This document shows positions 23,069 through 35,204 of a DNA stretch of 64,000 bases, one piece after another (positions within the stretch are counted from its first letter, which is position 1; each line of letters opens with the position of its first letter). The stretch comes from Myotis daubentonii. Taxonomy: Eukaryota > Chordata > Mammalia > Chiroptera > Vespertilionidae. A program made the position numbers and the translations under genes. The stretch covers positions 114,984,979 through 115,048,978 of the forward strand of contig NC_081841.1 in assembly GCF_963259705.1 (NCBI RefSeq), given 5' to 3'. The notes beneath the pieces were generated by a model. That model did not search any database. It was not told where the DNA came from and was given only the letters and a program-made list of their open reading frames with translations.

Positions 23069-24576
23069 TTATATCCCACAAATTAGTGAGATCATGTTAT
23101 ATTTATCTTTCTCTGACAGGCTTATTTTGCTTAGCATAGTACTTTCCAGGTCCATCCATGTTGTTGCAAATGGTAAGAATTCCTTCTTTTTTACTGCAGT
23201 GTAGTAGTCCATTCTGTATATGTACCACAGTATATTAATCCACTCATCTATTGATGGGCACCTAGACTGTTTCCAAATCCTAGCTATGTTAAATTGTGCT
23301 GCTATGAACACAGGGGTGCATATATCCTTACTGGTGGGTGTTTCTAGTTTCTTGGGATATATTCCTAGAAGTGGGGTCACTGTATCAAATGGGAGTTTCA
23401 TTTTTAGTTTTCTGAGGAAACTCCCTACTGTTCTCCACAGTGGCTTCACCAGTCTGCATCCCGCCACCAAGCACGAGGGTTCCTTTTTCTCCACATCCTC
23501 GCCAGCACTTGTCATTTGTTGATTTGTAGCCATTTTAACAGGTGTGAGATGGTACCGGATTGGCATTTTGATTTGCATCTCTCGGATGATTAGTGACTTT
23601 GAGCATGTTTTCATATGTCTCTGGTCCTTCCATATGTCCTGTTTTGTATCTATTTAGGTACCCTGCCCATTTTTTTATTGGGTTGTTTATCTTCCTTTTG
23701 TTAAGTTATATGAGTTCCCTCTAAATGTTGGAGATTAAACCCTTATCAGAGATAACATTGGCAAATATCTTAGCATATGCATTGGGCTTTCTTGTTGTTT
23801 GGTTGATATTTTCTTTTACTGTACAGAAGCTTTTTATTTTGATGTAGTCCCATTTGTTTATTTTATGTTTAGTTTCCATTGCCCTAGGAGCTGTAATGGT
23901 GAAGATATTGCTTTGGCATATGTCTGAGGTTGGACTGCCTGTGGATTACTCTAATATTTTTATGGTCTCCCATCTTACCTTTAAGTCCTTTATACATTTC
24001 GAGTTTCTTTTTGTTTATGGTGTAAGTTGGTGGTCTAGTTTTATTACTTTTGCATGTATCTGTCCAATTTTCTGAACACCAGTATTGAAGACACTGTCTT
24101 GAATCCATGAATGCTCTTGCCTCCTTTGTCAAATATTAATTGAGCGTAGTGGTTTGGGTTAATTTCTGGGTTCTCTATTCTATTCCATGGGTCTATATGT
24201 CTGTACCAGGCAGTCTTGAGAACAGTGGCTTTGTAATACATCTTGATAACTAGTATTGAGATCACTCCTACTTTGTTCTTCTTTCTCAGGATTGCTGCAG
24301 CTATTCAGGATGAATATTATTCCAGATGAATTTGTGGAGAGTTTTTTTTTATAGGTCTGTGAGATATGCCATTGCTATTTCAATGGAGAGTGAATTGAAT
24401 CTATATATTGCTTGGGGTAGTATGGACATTTTAATGATGTTGACTCTTCCAATCCATGGACATGGTATGTTCTTCCATCTGTTTATATCTTCCTCTATCT
24501 CTTTTTTCAGTGTCCTAAAGTTTTCTGAGAACAGGTCTTTTACCTCCTTAGTTAAGTTTATTCCTAGGTATCTTAA

Positions 24577-24630
<54 letters not shown>

Positions 24631-26240
24631 GGTAAATGGGATTGTTTTTTAATCTCTCTTTCTGTAAGTTCACTATTGGTGGATAAAAATGCCATAGATT
24701 TCTTGGCATTAACTTTGTATCCTGCTACATTGCCAAATTTATTTCTTAAGTTTAATATTTTTTATTGGAGTCTTTAGGGTTTTCTATGTACAGTATCATG
24801 TCATCTGGGAATCATGACAGTTTTACGTCTTCTTTTCCAATTTGGATACCTTTTATTTCTTCTTCTTGTCTAATTGTTCTGGCTAGCACTTCCAGAACTA
24901 TGTCAAACAGGAGTGGTGAGTGTGGGCATCCCTGTCTCTTTCCTGTTCTTAGGGGAAATGGTTTTAGTTTTTGCCCTTTGAGTATGATGTTGGCTGTAGG
25001 TTTGTCATATAAGGCTTTTATTATGTTGATAAACCCTACTTGGTCATGGTGTATGAACTTTCCAAAGTAATGCTGGATCCAGTTTACTAGAATTTTGTTG
25101 AAAATTTTGACATCTATGTTGATGATGGATATTGGCCTGTAATTCTCTTTCATTGTGTTGTCTTTATCTGGTTTTGGTATTAGGGTGATGCTGGCTTCAT
25201 AGAATGAGCTTGGAAGTGTTGATTCCTCTTGAATTTTTTGGAATAGTCTGAGGAGAATAGGTTTTCGTTCTTCTTTGAATGTTTGATAAATCTCCCATGT
25301 GAAGCCATCTGGCCCTGGGATTTTGTTAACTGGAAGCTTTTTGATGACTGCCTCAATTTCCTCCATAGTTATCAGCGTATTGAGATGTTTAGATTCTTCC
25401 TGATTGAGTTTTGGAAGGTTGTATTTTTCTAGGAATATGGCCATTTCCTCCAGGATATCTAGTTTGTTGGAATAGAGTTCTTCATAGTAATTTTTATTTT
25501 TTTTTTTTACAAACCTGTGTATTTCTCTAGGGTCTGTTGTGATTTCGCCTCTTTCATTTCTGATTTTGCTTATTTGGGTCCTGTCTCTTTGATTCTTGGT
25601 GAGCCTGGCTACAGGTTCATCAATCTTGTTTATCCTTTCAAAGAACCAGCTCTGGGTTTCATTGATCTTTTGTATTGGATTTTTGTTTTTTGTCTCTATG
25701 TCATTTATTTTTGCTCTGATTTTTATTATCTCTTTCCTTCTGCTCATTCTGGACTTTTCTTGTTACTTTCTTTCTAATTCTTTAAGTTGTAGATGTAGAT
25801 GATTTACTTCATTTTTTATTTTTTTTTGATGTAGGCCTGTAGAGCTATAAACTTCCCTCTCAGGACTGCTTTTATTGTGTCCCATAGATTTTGAATTGTT
25901 GTGTTTTCATTGTCATCATTCAGTTCCAGTATGTTTTTATTTTCTTCTTTGATCTTTTGGTAACCCAATCATTGTTTAATAGCATGCTTTTCAGATTCCA
26001 AGTGTTTGAAGTTTTATTGTTTTTATTGCAGTTTATTTCTAATATTATGCCACTGTGGTCTGAGAAGATGCTTGAAAAGATTTCAACCTTCTTGAATTGG
26101 GAGAGACTTTACCTGTGTCCTAATATGTGGTCTATCATTGAAAATGTCCCAGGTTCTTTTTAGAAGAATGTACATCCTGTGGCTTTGGGTTAAAAGTTCT
26201 GAAGATGTCAATTAAGTCCATCTGATCTAGTGAGTCGTTT
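23069..26240 (-). pseudogene. L1 ORF2, decayed
   Basis: Open pieces include the C-terminal region (23069-23614: [34 protein letters not shown]) and a 311-residue RT piece (24812-25747) with [39 protein letters not shown] and [13 protein letters not shown]. In the RT piece HHDQVGF is joined directly to [11 protein letters not shown]. The intervening block that carries the first catalytic Asp in other L1s is missing in frame. Other frames between are broken by shifts and by the TG repeat. Confidence 0.85.
24580..24627 (+). repeat. (TG)n microsatellite
   Basis: About 23 TG units within L1 ORF2, producing the Cys/Val run seen in two spurious ORFs. Confidence 0.97.
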
Positions 26241-26787
26241 AAGATTGCTGTTTCTTTACCGATTTTTAAAAATTGTATTTTATTGTTCAAAGTATTACAA
26301 ATAGTAGTACATATGTTTCCTTTTTTCCCCCATTATCCTTCCCCTGGTCTCTCCTTCTTCCTGGCATATGCTGTAAACCCCCGCACCACCACCCCCCATC
26401 CCCCGCAGTGCCTTGCGTCTATATGTAATGCCTATATGCATGTATACAAGTCCTTCTGTTGATCTCTTACCCCTCCTCCCTGAAACCCTCCCCAGCCTTC
26501 CCGCTGTAGTTTGACAGTCTCTTCAATGCTTCTTTGCCTCTGTCTCTATTTTTGTTCATCAATTTATAGTGTTCTTTATATTTCACAAATGAATGAGATC
26601 ATGTGTTTTTTTTTCTCCTTTCACTGACTGGTTTATTTCACTTAGCATAATGCTCTCCAGTTCCATCCATGCTGTTGCAAATGGTAAGAATTCCTTTTTT
26701 TACAGAAGCATAGAATTCCATTATGTAGATGTATAATAGTTTTATAATCTACTCATCTGCTGATGGGCATTTAGGCTGTTTCTAAAA

Positions 26788-27105
26788 CTTAGCTGTTGTA
26801 AATTGTGCTGCTATGGACATAGGGTTGCGTATATTTTTTCTGACTGGCGTTTCTGTTTTCTTGGGATATATTCCTAGAAGTAGTATTACTGGGTCAAACG
26901 GCAGTTCTATTTTTAATTTTTTGAGGATATGACATACTGTTTTTCACAGTGGCTGCACCAGTCTGCATTCCCACCAGCAGTGCATAAGGGTTAATTTGAC
27001 CCAGTAATACCACTTCTAGGAATATATCCCAAGAAAACCGAAACAACAATCAGAAAAAATACTCACCCCTATGTCCATAACAGCACAATTTACAATAGCT
27101 AAGCT
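26788..27105. repeat. Inverted duplication inside L1 ORF2
   Basis: Arm 26788-26894 ('cttagctgttgtaaattgtg' onward) recurs reverse-complemented at about 26998-27105 with roughly 85-90% identity by eye, separated by about 100 bp. L1 sequence continues normally after 27106, so a locally inverted copy was inserted there. Confidence 0.85.
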
Positions 27106-30046
27106 TCTCCACATCCTCTCCAGCACTTGTTTATTGACTTGATGATGATAGCCATTCTGAGTGGTGTGAGACGGAATCTTATTTTTGTTTTGATTTGCAT
27201 ATCTTGGATGATCAGTGACTTTGAGCATGTTTCCATATGTCTCTTGGCTTTCTGAATGTCCTCTTTCAAAAAGTTTCTATTTAGGTCCTTTGCCCATTTT
27301 TTGATTGGATTATTTATCTTCCTTTTGTTAAGTTGTATGAGTTCCCTGTAAATTTCAGAGATTAAACCCTTATCTAAAATAACATTGGCAAATATGTTAT
27401 CCCATGCAGAGGGCTTTCTTGTTTGGTTGATGGTTTATTTTGCTATGCAGAAGATTTTTATATTGATGTAATCCCATTTGTTTATTTTCTCTTTAGTTTC
27501 CATTGCCCTAGGAGCTGTATCGGTAAAGATATTGCTACTACAAATGTCTGATATTTTGGTTCCTATGGCTTCTTCTAAGATTTTATGGTTTTCAATCTTA
27601 CATTTAAGTCTTTTATTCATTTTGAATTTATTTTAGTGTATGGTGTAAGTTTGTGGTCTAGTTTCATTTTCTTTTGCATGTATCTCCAATTTTTCAAAAA
27701 CCATTTATTGAAGAGACTGTCTTGACTCCATTTGTCAAATATTAATTGACCATAGTGGTTTGGGTTGATTTCTGGGTTCTCTGTTCTGTTCCACTGGTTT
27801 ATATGTCTGCCTTTGTGCCAGTACCAGGCAGTTTTGAGAACATTGGCTTTGTAGTATAGCTTGATATCTGGTATTGTGATCCCTCCAACATTGTTCTTCT
27901 TTCTCAAGATTGCTGCAGCTATTTGCAGTCTTTTTTTATTCCAGATGAAATTTTGGAGGGTTTGTTCTAGGTCTTTGAAGTTTTCCATTGATATTTTAAT
28001 GAGGCAGTGCATTGATTCCATAGATTGCTTTGGGTAATAAGGACATTTTAATTATGTTGATGCTACCAATCTGTGAACCATGATGTGGCCTATTCTTCCA
28101 TTTGTCCATTTCTTCTATCTCTTTTTTCAACATCCTGAAATTTTCTGAGTACAGGTTCTTTATCTCCTTGGTGTAATTTATTCCTAGGTATCTTAATTTT
28201 TTTGTTGCAATGGTAAATGGGATTGCTTTTTTAGTTTCTCCTTCTGTGAGTTCATTATTGGTGTATAAAAAAGCCATAGACTTCTCGGTGTTAATTTTGC
28301 ATCCTGCTACATTGTTGAATTCATTTATTCAGTCTAGTAGTTTTTTGATGGAGTCTTTAGGATTTTCTACGTACAGTATCATGTCATCTGCGAATAAGGA
28401 TACTTTTACTTCTTCTTTTCCAATTTGGAGGCCTTTTATTTCTTCTTCTGGTCTGATCACAATGGCTAGTACTTCCAGTACTATGTCAAACAGGAGTGGA
28501 GAGAGTGGGCATCCCTGTCTTGTTCCTGTTCTTAGGGGAAATGGTGTTAGTTTTTGTCCATTGAGTATGATGTTGGCTGTGGGTTTGTCATATATTGCTT
28601 TTACTATGTTGAGGTATGATCCTTCTATTTCCACCTTGATGAGAATTTTTATCAAGAAATGGTGTTAGATTTTGTCAAGTATTTTTTCTGATTCAATGGA
28701 CATGATTATATGATTTTTATCTCTCTTTGTTTATGTGGTGTATCACGTTTATTGATTTGAGAATATTGTACAATCCTTGCATCCCTGGAATAAATGCCAC
28801 TTAGTCATGCTGTATAATTTTTCTAATTTAATGCTGGATTCAATTTTCTAGAATTTTGTTGAGAATTTCGGTGTCTATGTTCATGAGGGATATTGTCCTG
28901 TAGTTCTCTTTCTTTGTATTGTCTTTATCTGGTTTGGGGATCAGGGTAATGCTAGCTTTGTTAAAAGAGCTTGGAAGTGTTCCTTCCTCTTGAATTTTTT
29001 GGAATAATCTGAGGAAGATAGGTTTTATTTCTTCTCTTAATGTTTGATAAAACTCTCCTGTGAAGCCGTCTTCTCCATGGCTTTTGTTTGTAGGAAGATT
29101 TTTGATTATTGCTTCAATTTCTTCCATGGATCCTGGCCTTTTCAGATTTTTTGATTCCTCCTTGTTTCATTTGGAAGGTCATAATTTTCATTTCTTCTAG
29201 GTTGACCAGTTTTTTGGAATAAAGTTTCTCATAGTATTTTTTTATGATTTTTTGTATTTCTGTGGCGTTTGTTGTTATTTCACCTCTTTCATTTCTGATT
29301 TTGTTTATTTGGGTCCTCTCTCTTTGCTTCTTGGTGAGCCTGGCTAGTGCTTCATAAATCTTATTTATCCTTTCAAAGAACCAGCTCTTGGTTTCATTGA
29401 TCGTTTCCATTGTTTTGTTTGTTTGTTTTCGTTTGATTTGTTTTTTGTTTTTATGTCATTTATTTCCGCTCAGATCTTTATTATTTCCTTCCTTCTGCTC
29501 ACTCTTGGCTTTTCTTGCTGTTCTGTTCATAATTCTTTAAGTTGCAGATTTAGATGGTTTATTACCATTTTTTCTTGTTTTTTGAGGTAGGCCTGTAATG
29601 GTATGACATTCCTTCTCAGGACTCTTTTCACAGTGTCCCAAAGATTTTGCATTGTTGTGTTTTCATTGTCCTTTGTTTCCAGGATGTTTTTAATTTCTTC
29701 TTTGATCTCTTTGGTAACCCACTCATTGTTTAATAGTATGCTATTCAGCCCCCAAGTGTTGAATTTTTGTGGTTGGTTTTATTGTAGTTGTTTTCAATTT
29801 TATGCCATTGTGACCTGAGAAGATTCTTGAAAAGATTTCAATCTTCTTTAATTTTGCAAGAGTGTCTGTTTCCCAGTATGTGGTCTATCTTTGAAAATTT
29901 CCCACGTGCCCTTGAGAAGAATGTATATTCTGTAGTTTTGGGTGCAAAGTATTAAAGATGTAGATTACATCCAATTAATCTAGTGATTTGTTTAGGATTG
30001 CTGTTTCTTTGCTAATTTTTTGTCTAGAGGATTTACCCTCTAGACA

Positions 30047-30122
30047 AATGGGGTATTAAAGTCTCCTACTATGATTGTATTGCTAATGGGGTATTAAAGT
30101 CTCCTACTATGATTGTATTGCT
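30047..30122 (+). repeat. 38-bp perfect tandem duplication
   Basis: Two identical 38-bp units (30047-30084 and 30085-30122) beginning 'aatggggtattaaagtctcc' within L1 ORF2. Confidence 0.95.
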
Positions 30123-30885
30123 ATCAAGCTCTCCCCTGATATCTTCCAGAAGTTTTTTTTTTTTTTTAAATGTATTTAGGTGCTCCTGCATTTGGTGCAT
30201 ATATGTTTACCAGAATTATATCCTCTTGTTGTATTGATTGCTTTAGAATTATGAAGTGGCCTTCCTTGTCTCTTGCTATGGTCTTCACTTTGAGGTCTAT
30301 TGTCTCAGATATAATTATTGCTACCCCAGCTTTTTTTTTTTCATTTCCATTTGCCTGATAGATATTTTCCCATCCCTTCACTTTCAGTCTGTGTGAGTCC
30401 CTTGTTCTGAAGTGGGTATCCTGTAGACAGCAGATATATGGGTCATGTTTTCTTATTCACTCAGTCACTTGATGTCTTTGGAGTATTTAATCCATTTACA
30501 TTTAATGTTATTATTGATCGGTACTTGTTTGTAGCCATTTCTGTGCTTTATGCCTGTGTTCCTTCTTCCCTTTCTATTTCTTCTCTTTACATGATTCCAT
30601 TTAGCATCTTTTGCATTGCTGGCTTGGTAGTGATAAACTCCCTTAGCATTTTTTTTGTCTGTGAATCTTCTGATTTCCCCTTCAATTTTGATTGATAGTC
30701 TTGCTTGATAGTGTATTCTTGGATTCAGACCTTTGCTTCACATCACTGTATACTTCATTCCATTCCCTTCTATCTTGGGGTTTTTCTGTTGAGAAATCAT
30801 TTGATAATCTGATGGAGGATTCTTTGTAGGTAACTCTATGTCTCTGTTGCTGCCTTTAAGATTTTCTCTTTGTCATTAACATGTG

Positions 30886-31300
30886 TGTGGGAAACTGTTT
30901 ATTGCCACTATCTGATAAGCGTAGACAGAGAACCCCCCAAAGGCTGGGTGCCTTTGAAGCCCTAGCAAAGGTTGGAGCTAGGTGCCACCTCTGTTTGTCC
31001 AGACGGTGGTAGCTGAAACTACTCCCCCATTTATTATTATGGAAATCCTTGCTGATGGGCTAGTCTGCCTGTTGCAGGGGGTCACCTGCCTAATTGCTAT
31101 GCTATGGGTGCATCCTAGATCAATAAAAGCTTGGTGAGGCCTGAGCACGGAGGAAGTCCTTCCCCTTGAGTTGGACTTACTCGCCTGGCCCCCCAATATT
31201 CCCAAATTATCTCTTGTCTTTTCATTTTCATTTGTATGCGGCTCTGCTTCCAGTTCCTGAACCCTGACCCACGCGGGACGTGGGAAGGAAACACACAACA
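30886..31300 (+). repeat. 5' LTR
   Basis: Starts TGTGGGAAACTG, ends CACACAACA. An AATAAA polyadenylation signal (31122-31127) precedes 'gcttggtgaggcctgagcac', the probable R region. Compared with the 3' LTR, the first about 270 bp are nearly identical while the last about 130 bp are clearly more diverged. Confidence 0.92.
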
Positions 31301-31302
31301 TC

Positions 31303-31318
31303 TGGTGCCCGACGGGTA
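31303..31318 (+). promoter_or_regulatory. Primer-binding site
   Basis: 'tggtgcccgacgggta' begins 2 bp after the 5' LTR. It resembles the TGGCGCCC-type sites complementary to tRNA-Lys used by class II retroviruses, with mismatches. The assignment to Lys is tentative. Confidence 0.7.
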
Positions 31319-31439
31319 AACTGGAAGTGAGGTTTTGTTAGAGTGAAAAAAGGAAGTGTCACCGAAAAAGGTGTGGAAAAATTCACCGAAAAAAGGTGGG
31401 GGAAATTCACTGCACACAATGCCCAGGATCAATTTTAGA

Positions 31440-31990
31440 AGTCTCGAGCTGTAAGTAGGCTGGGAACGTTTTCTTTCGCCAGGCTAACAGGGCAGGATTT
31501 GGCTTTAATAAAAAAGTAGATTCGGCTTTTAAAAAAGTAAGAAACTTTATTATAGACTTTTGATTTGCATGCTTAAGGAGTTAAAATTTTAGAAGGTAAT
31601 CTCTTACAGCTTTTGCATGTTATTATAGAACATAATCCTTGGTTTCTTGAAAAAGGTACATTAGATCTTAAAAGTTTGCCAAAAAAGTTAATCAGAACTT
31701 GCCAAAAATTGTTTCTTCTTGTGAAAAACGGTATTTCATTTGCTAGAGGCTTTAGGAGAGGTAAAGGAGGATAAATCTCCTCCCCTTGCACCCTCCACTC
31801 CTTAAGAAGAGCAGAAAGAAAAGAAAAAATGGGAGGAATGGCCTTCATGGCTCCCTCCACCTCCATGTCCTAATCCTGATATGTTTAATTTGCCTTTAAT
31901 AGAATCACCTGTGCAAAAAAGACAACTTATAAAGAAATTGGAATATTAAAAGGTACTCCTTTAAATCAGGCTGAAAAAATAGTGCCATGG
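31440..31990 (+). pseudogene. Gag matrix relic
   Basis: The frame through 31632 reads HNPWFLEKGTLDLKSL, matching the conserved matrix-region wording of betaretroviral Gag, preceded by a broken region. Stops occur before and after, and nothing resembling capsid or nucleocapsid zinc knuckles follows in the next 2 kb. An old, incomplete remnant. Confidence 0.65.
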
Positions 31991-32699
31991 TCATCTTAAT
32001 GTGTTTTCTTATCTTAATTTGTATTTGGAATCTATCTGTAATAAGAAATGAAACCCCGCTGCCGAATCTCTCTGGTTTGGAGAGATTCAAAGGTGGCAGG
32101 AGAGCGCAGAGCTATAAGCTCTCCCGTAATGAGATTACTTAATGGTCTGTTTAAAAACTACCTGAGAACATGTAGGGAATTGCAAAGTCTAGCCAAGGTC
32201 ACCTTGGATGCTAGCTATTACTTTGGAAAGCGAAAAGGGGAAAAATTTTTTTTTAAATCTGTTTTTCTATTAAGCATGACTTTCGGAACAAATACGCCAT
32301 CTGAGTCATTTGCTGAAACTTCCCCCAAAGCAGGATGTGGGTAAAAGGAAAGAAAGAAGCTCACGTGGCCATCCAATATGGACGTCACTCACCAAGAATG
32401 CCACTTCTTCGCCTCATCTTCGCCATCTTTATCCTTTTTTTCCAGCTAATGACTTAAAACTTTTACAAATTCATAAATGCATCCAGGATTTCTATGCACA
32501 TGTAAAGGGAAAAGGTCAGTTTAAAAACGAGTGGGTGGGCATAGTTTTGAGCTGAACTTGACCTCTTGCTGTGTACAGAATAAAAACCCGAGACTGTTTT
32601 GGCCTTAAAAATGGCAAAGATGAACCTGAGAAAGAAATACAGGCTGGTTTCCCAAGGCGATTTAAAGTAGCTCTTTTGAAATTTCCCGCCCTGAGGCAA

Positions 32700-34170
32700 G
32701 TACCACCAGGAAGTTGATAGTCAAGTTTACATGTGAATAGCTATGGGTTTGCTTCTTGACTTCCCCAGCAGGAAAATTGTGACCATTTTGAAATTTAGCA
32801 GCTATGCCAGGCTTATTGGCTGGAAACTTAAAACTTTTAAGTTCAAATCATCTAAAAATATTGAGATTTATAATACTGAAAGGTTGATCTGAGTATGCCT
32901 AGTATAAAGTCTAGATGATAGAAGTTAATCTATTAATTGAAAATGCCTTCTATTTTATTTGAAATGTATCCTTAAATGTAAAAGTATTGATTTGAAAAAT
33001 GCTAAGCATTTAATTTGCTACCTAAGATTTAAAGCTCTGAAAGTTTAAGGTCTCTTTTCTTGCCATTAAAATGTTTAAAGCTACACCCTTTTTTAATGGC
33101 GGGAGGGGTAGACACGCCCTTCCCCTAGCAAGCAGGTAGTCCAATTCCCACCAGCAGCCTTCTTCAGGAATGTTAATTTGCATTTCAATGGCTACACCTT
33201 TTGCTAGCCAGCCTTCCCAGAAAAGGTCAAGTGGCCAAAAGGTGGCTCCTTTGAAATCAGCTTTCCACCAGTAGTCATTTTTTAATACCTACAAGTTTGC
33301 TTCTCAGTTTCCCCAGGCAGAAAAAAACATGGTTTAAAGTTAATTATTAGATTTTAAAATTTATCATTAAAAATATAAAAGTGTAGTTAATCAAAGTACT
33401 GCTAATATTTGACTTGTAAGCTCTGAAAGTTTAAAGTGCAAATTGAATCGGGAGAAGTTAATTAAATATCTAATGTATAACTTGTTTTGAAAAAATAAAA
33501 TGTGTTTTCTCTTAAATAATTAGGAATTCAAAATATGTTGCTTATTGATCTGATAAAAAGAGGATTAATTTTGTGATCTCAACTGAAATTTTTAATACAA
33601 AAACCAGTTTAAACTTAATTGATATTCTTTAAAATAATTATAAAAGGTATAAACAGCTAATGGGATTTCTGCTTGTCTGAATATAATGTTGGCCATCTAT
33701 CTTTTAGGGGTTTTGGCTTGCTCTGTCAAAGAACAGTGTAGACAGCCGCCCCTTTGAGCTGCCTGACTTGGCAGCTGCCATGTTGGCCGAATGGCCTGCC
33801 GCTCCCCTGGGGGCTGCCATCTTGAAACAGAAAAGGCCCATCCCTCTGATTTAGCCAAAAAGGAATGTCTTCTCACTGAGGAAGGATGGAATTTCAGGGG
33901 TGGGGCTTTAAGGAGGAATTTCACTACAGAAATGCGGATGGGGCAGAAAGTGTTTCTAATCTCTTAAATCTAGAAAACCCTGCTTTCCTTAAACTAAGGA
34001 CAATTAAAGGTTATATGTTCCCTCCCTAAACAAAAGTTAAATAGCTTATGTCAAAGCATTAAAAGGGACTGACAACAGTAATTCAATTTCTGTGACCCCA
34101 GCCAAAATTTTAAAACCAGTTTAAATTTAACTGATATCTCTTAATAATTATAATAAGTATATAATTTTTA
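32700..34170 (+). repeat. Diverged tandem units of about 0.5 kb in the provirus interior
   Basis: Similar non-coding segments recur about 520-550 bp apart: 'gtttgcttcttgacttcccc' (about 32747) with 'gtttgcttctcagtttcccc' (about 33295); the 'agctctgaaagtttaa' motif at about 33032 and 33419; and 'aaaaccagtttaaacttaat' (about 33599) with 'aaaccagtttaaatttaact' (about 34112). They suggest an expanded non-coding interior. Confidence 0.6.
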
Positions 34171-34173
34171 AAT

Positions 34174-34295
<122 letters not shown>

Positions 34296-34619
34296 ATGGT
34301 CTCTCAAGTTGGATTTCAAAACTATAACCAAGGAATGACTTTGAGAAATTTCACGGGCCCTGAAATGTTTTCAAAAGTTTATTCTCTTTTTTTAAAGGAT
34401 TTTTTACTAATATTAAATTTACTTGCTTCGCTTTGCCTATTACTATACTTGTAAGCAATTGAATCCTAGTAAAGTAAATTCTTCTGAAAAGGTTACAGAA
34501 GGCTTCCCATGATTCCTCTGTATATGCAAATAAGCCAAAGGGTATACTCTTTAAAAATATTGCTAACATTTACAGATTGTTGTTAAAATACTAAATCTGA
34601 CAATAATTATTCACCATAA

Positions 34620-35204
34620 ATGAAAAATCACTTGAAATATATAGCTTTGCGACAGTATTTGTTAAAATCACAAAAGGCAACCATGTTCCTTACATTTGTT
34701 GCTTGTGTGAGAAAGAAAGCTGTCTGGAAGGAAATAAAAAGAGGTTTCCTTCAGATGTCTAACTATTTATGTAAGACCTCCATCATTATACCAAAAAACA
34801 CTAGGCAGGAACCAATTCCTGGAGCTTTAACTGTTTTTACTGATGGATCATCAAATGGGAAAGCTGCCTATCATACTATAAATTCTGACCGAGTCATACT
34901 GACCAGTCATACTTCTGTGCAAAGAATTGAATTAAAAGCTATTAAGGCTGCATTGCAAAATTTTCAACAGCCTGTTAACATAATTTCTGATTCCTCTTAT
35001 GCTTTGGGCCTAGTAAGTAGAATTGAAACTGCCCGGTTGAAATGGCTTAGTGACCAAAGTTTATTCTTACTATTTAAGCAAGTTCAACAAATTGTGCAGC
35101 AGAGAAAATACACTTTTTATATCACCCACATCAGGGCTCACGGCATATTACCTAGCTCATTAACTAAGGGAAATGCACATGCTGATCAATGGTTGCTTTA
35201 TTAA
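34620..35204 (+). pseudogene. Retroviral RNase H segment, open frame
   Basis: A 194-codon open frame. From about residue 66 it is a retroviral RNase H domain: Asp75 in VFTDGSSNG, Glu104 in RIELKAI, Asp124 in IISDSSYA, His174 in HIRAHG and Asp189 in NAHAD. All expected catalytic positions are present. The enzyme removes the RNA strand during reverse transcription; here it is detached from any reverse transcriptase domain and the upstream 65 residues are not convincing pol. A stop follows at once, so no integrase is joined. A decayed second copy lies at about 36570-36940. Its openness may be chance or recent acquisition. Confidence 0.85.

Larger units (their letters stand above)
22807..26265 (-). 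mobile_element. 5'-truncated L1
   Basis: The 3' UTR in reverse (22850-23060), then ORF2 from the C-terminus to just inside the endonuclease/RT linker at about 26265. A (TG)n expansion sits at 24580-24627. Moderately diverged. Confidence 0.85.
26700..30540 (-). pseudogene. L1 ORF2 (RT and endonuclease), multiply broken
   Basis: On the minus strand: an N-terminal endonuclease piece (30166-30381: NEKKKAGVAIIISETIDLKV, LVNIYAPNAGAPK), linker (29114-29410: [19 protein letters not shown]), RT pieces (28840-29127: [10 protein letters not shown]; 28329-28655: [25 protein letters not shown]) and thumb (27617-28277). The C-terminal part is broken by an inverted duplication at 26788-27105. Too many breaks to be active. 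Confidence 0.82.
26266..30885 (-). mobile_element. Full-length L1, 3' segment (3' UTR, ORF2, ORF1 end)
   Basis: First block of a minus L1 that continues at 37846-38363, 43137-44197 and 45758-46925. It contains the 3' UTR (26266-26560), ORF2 (about 26640-30560) and the end of ORF1 (30560-30885). Summed without inserts the L1 is about 7.4 kb, the size of a full element with a long 5' UTR. Confidence 0.82.
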
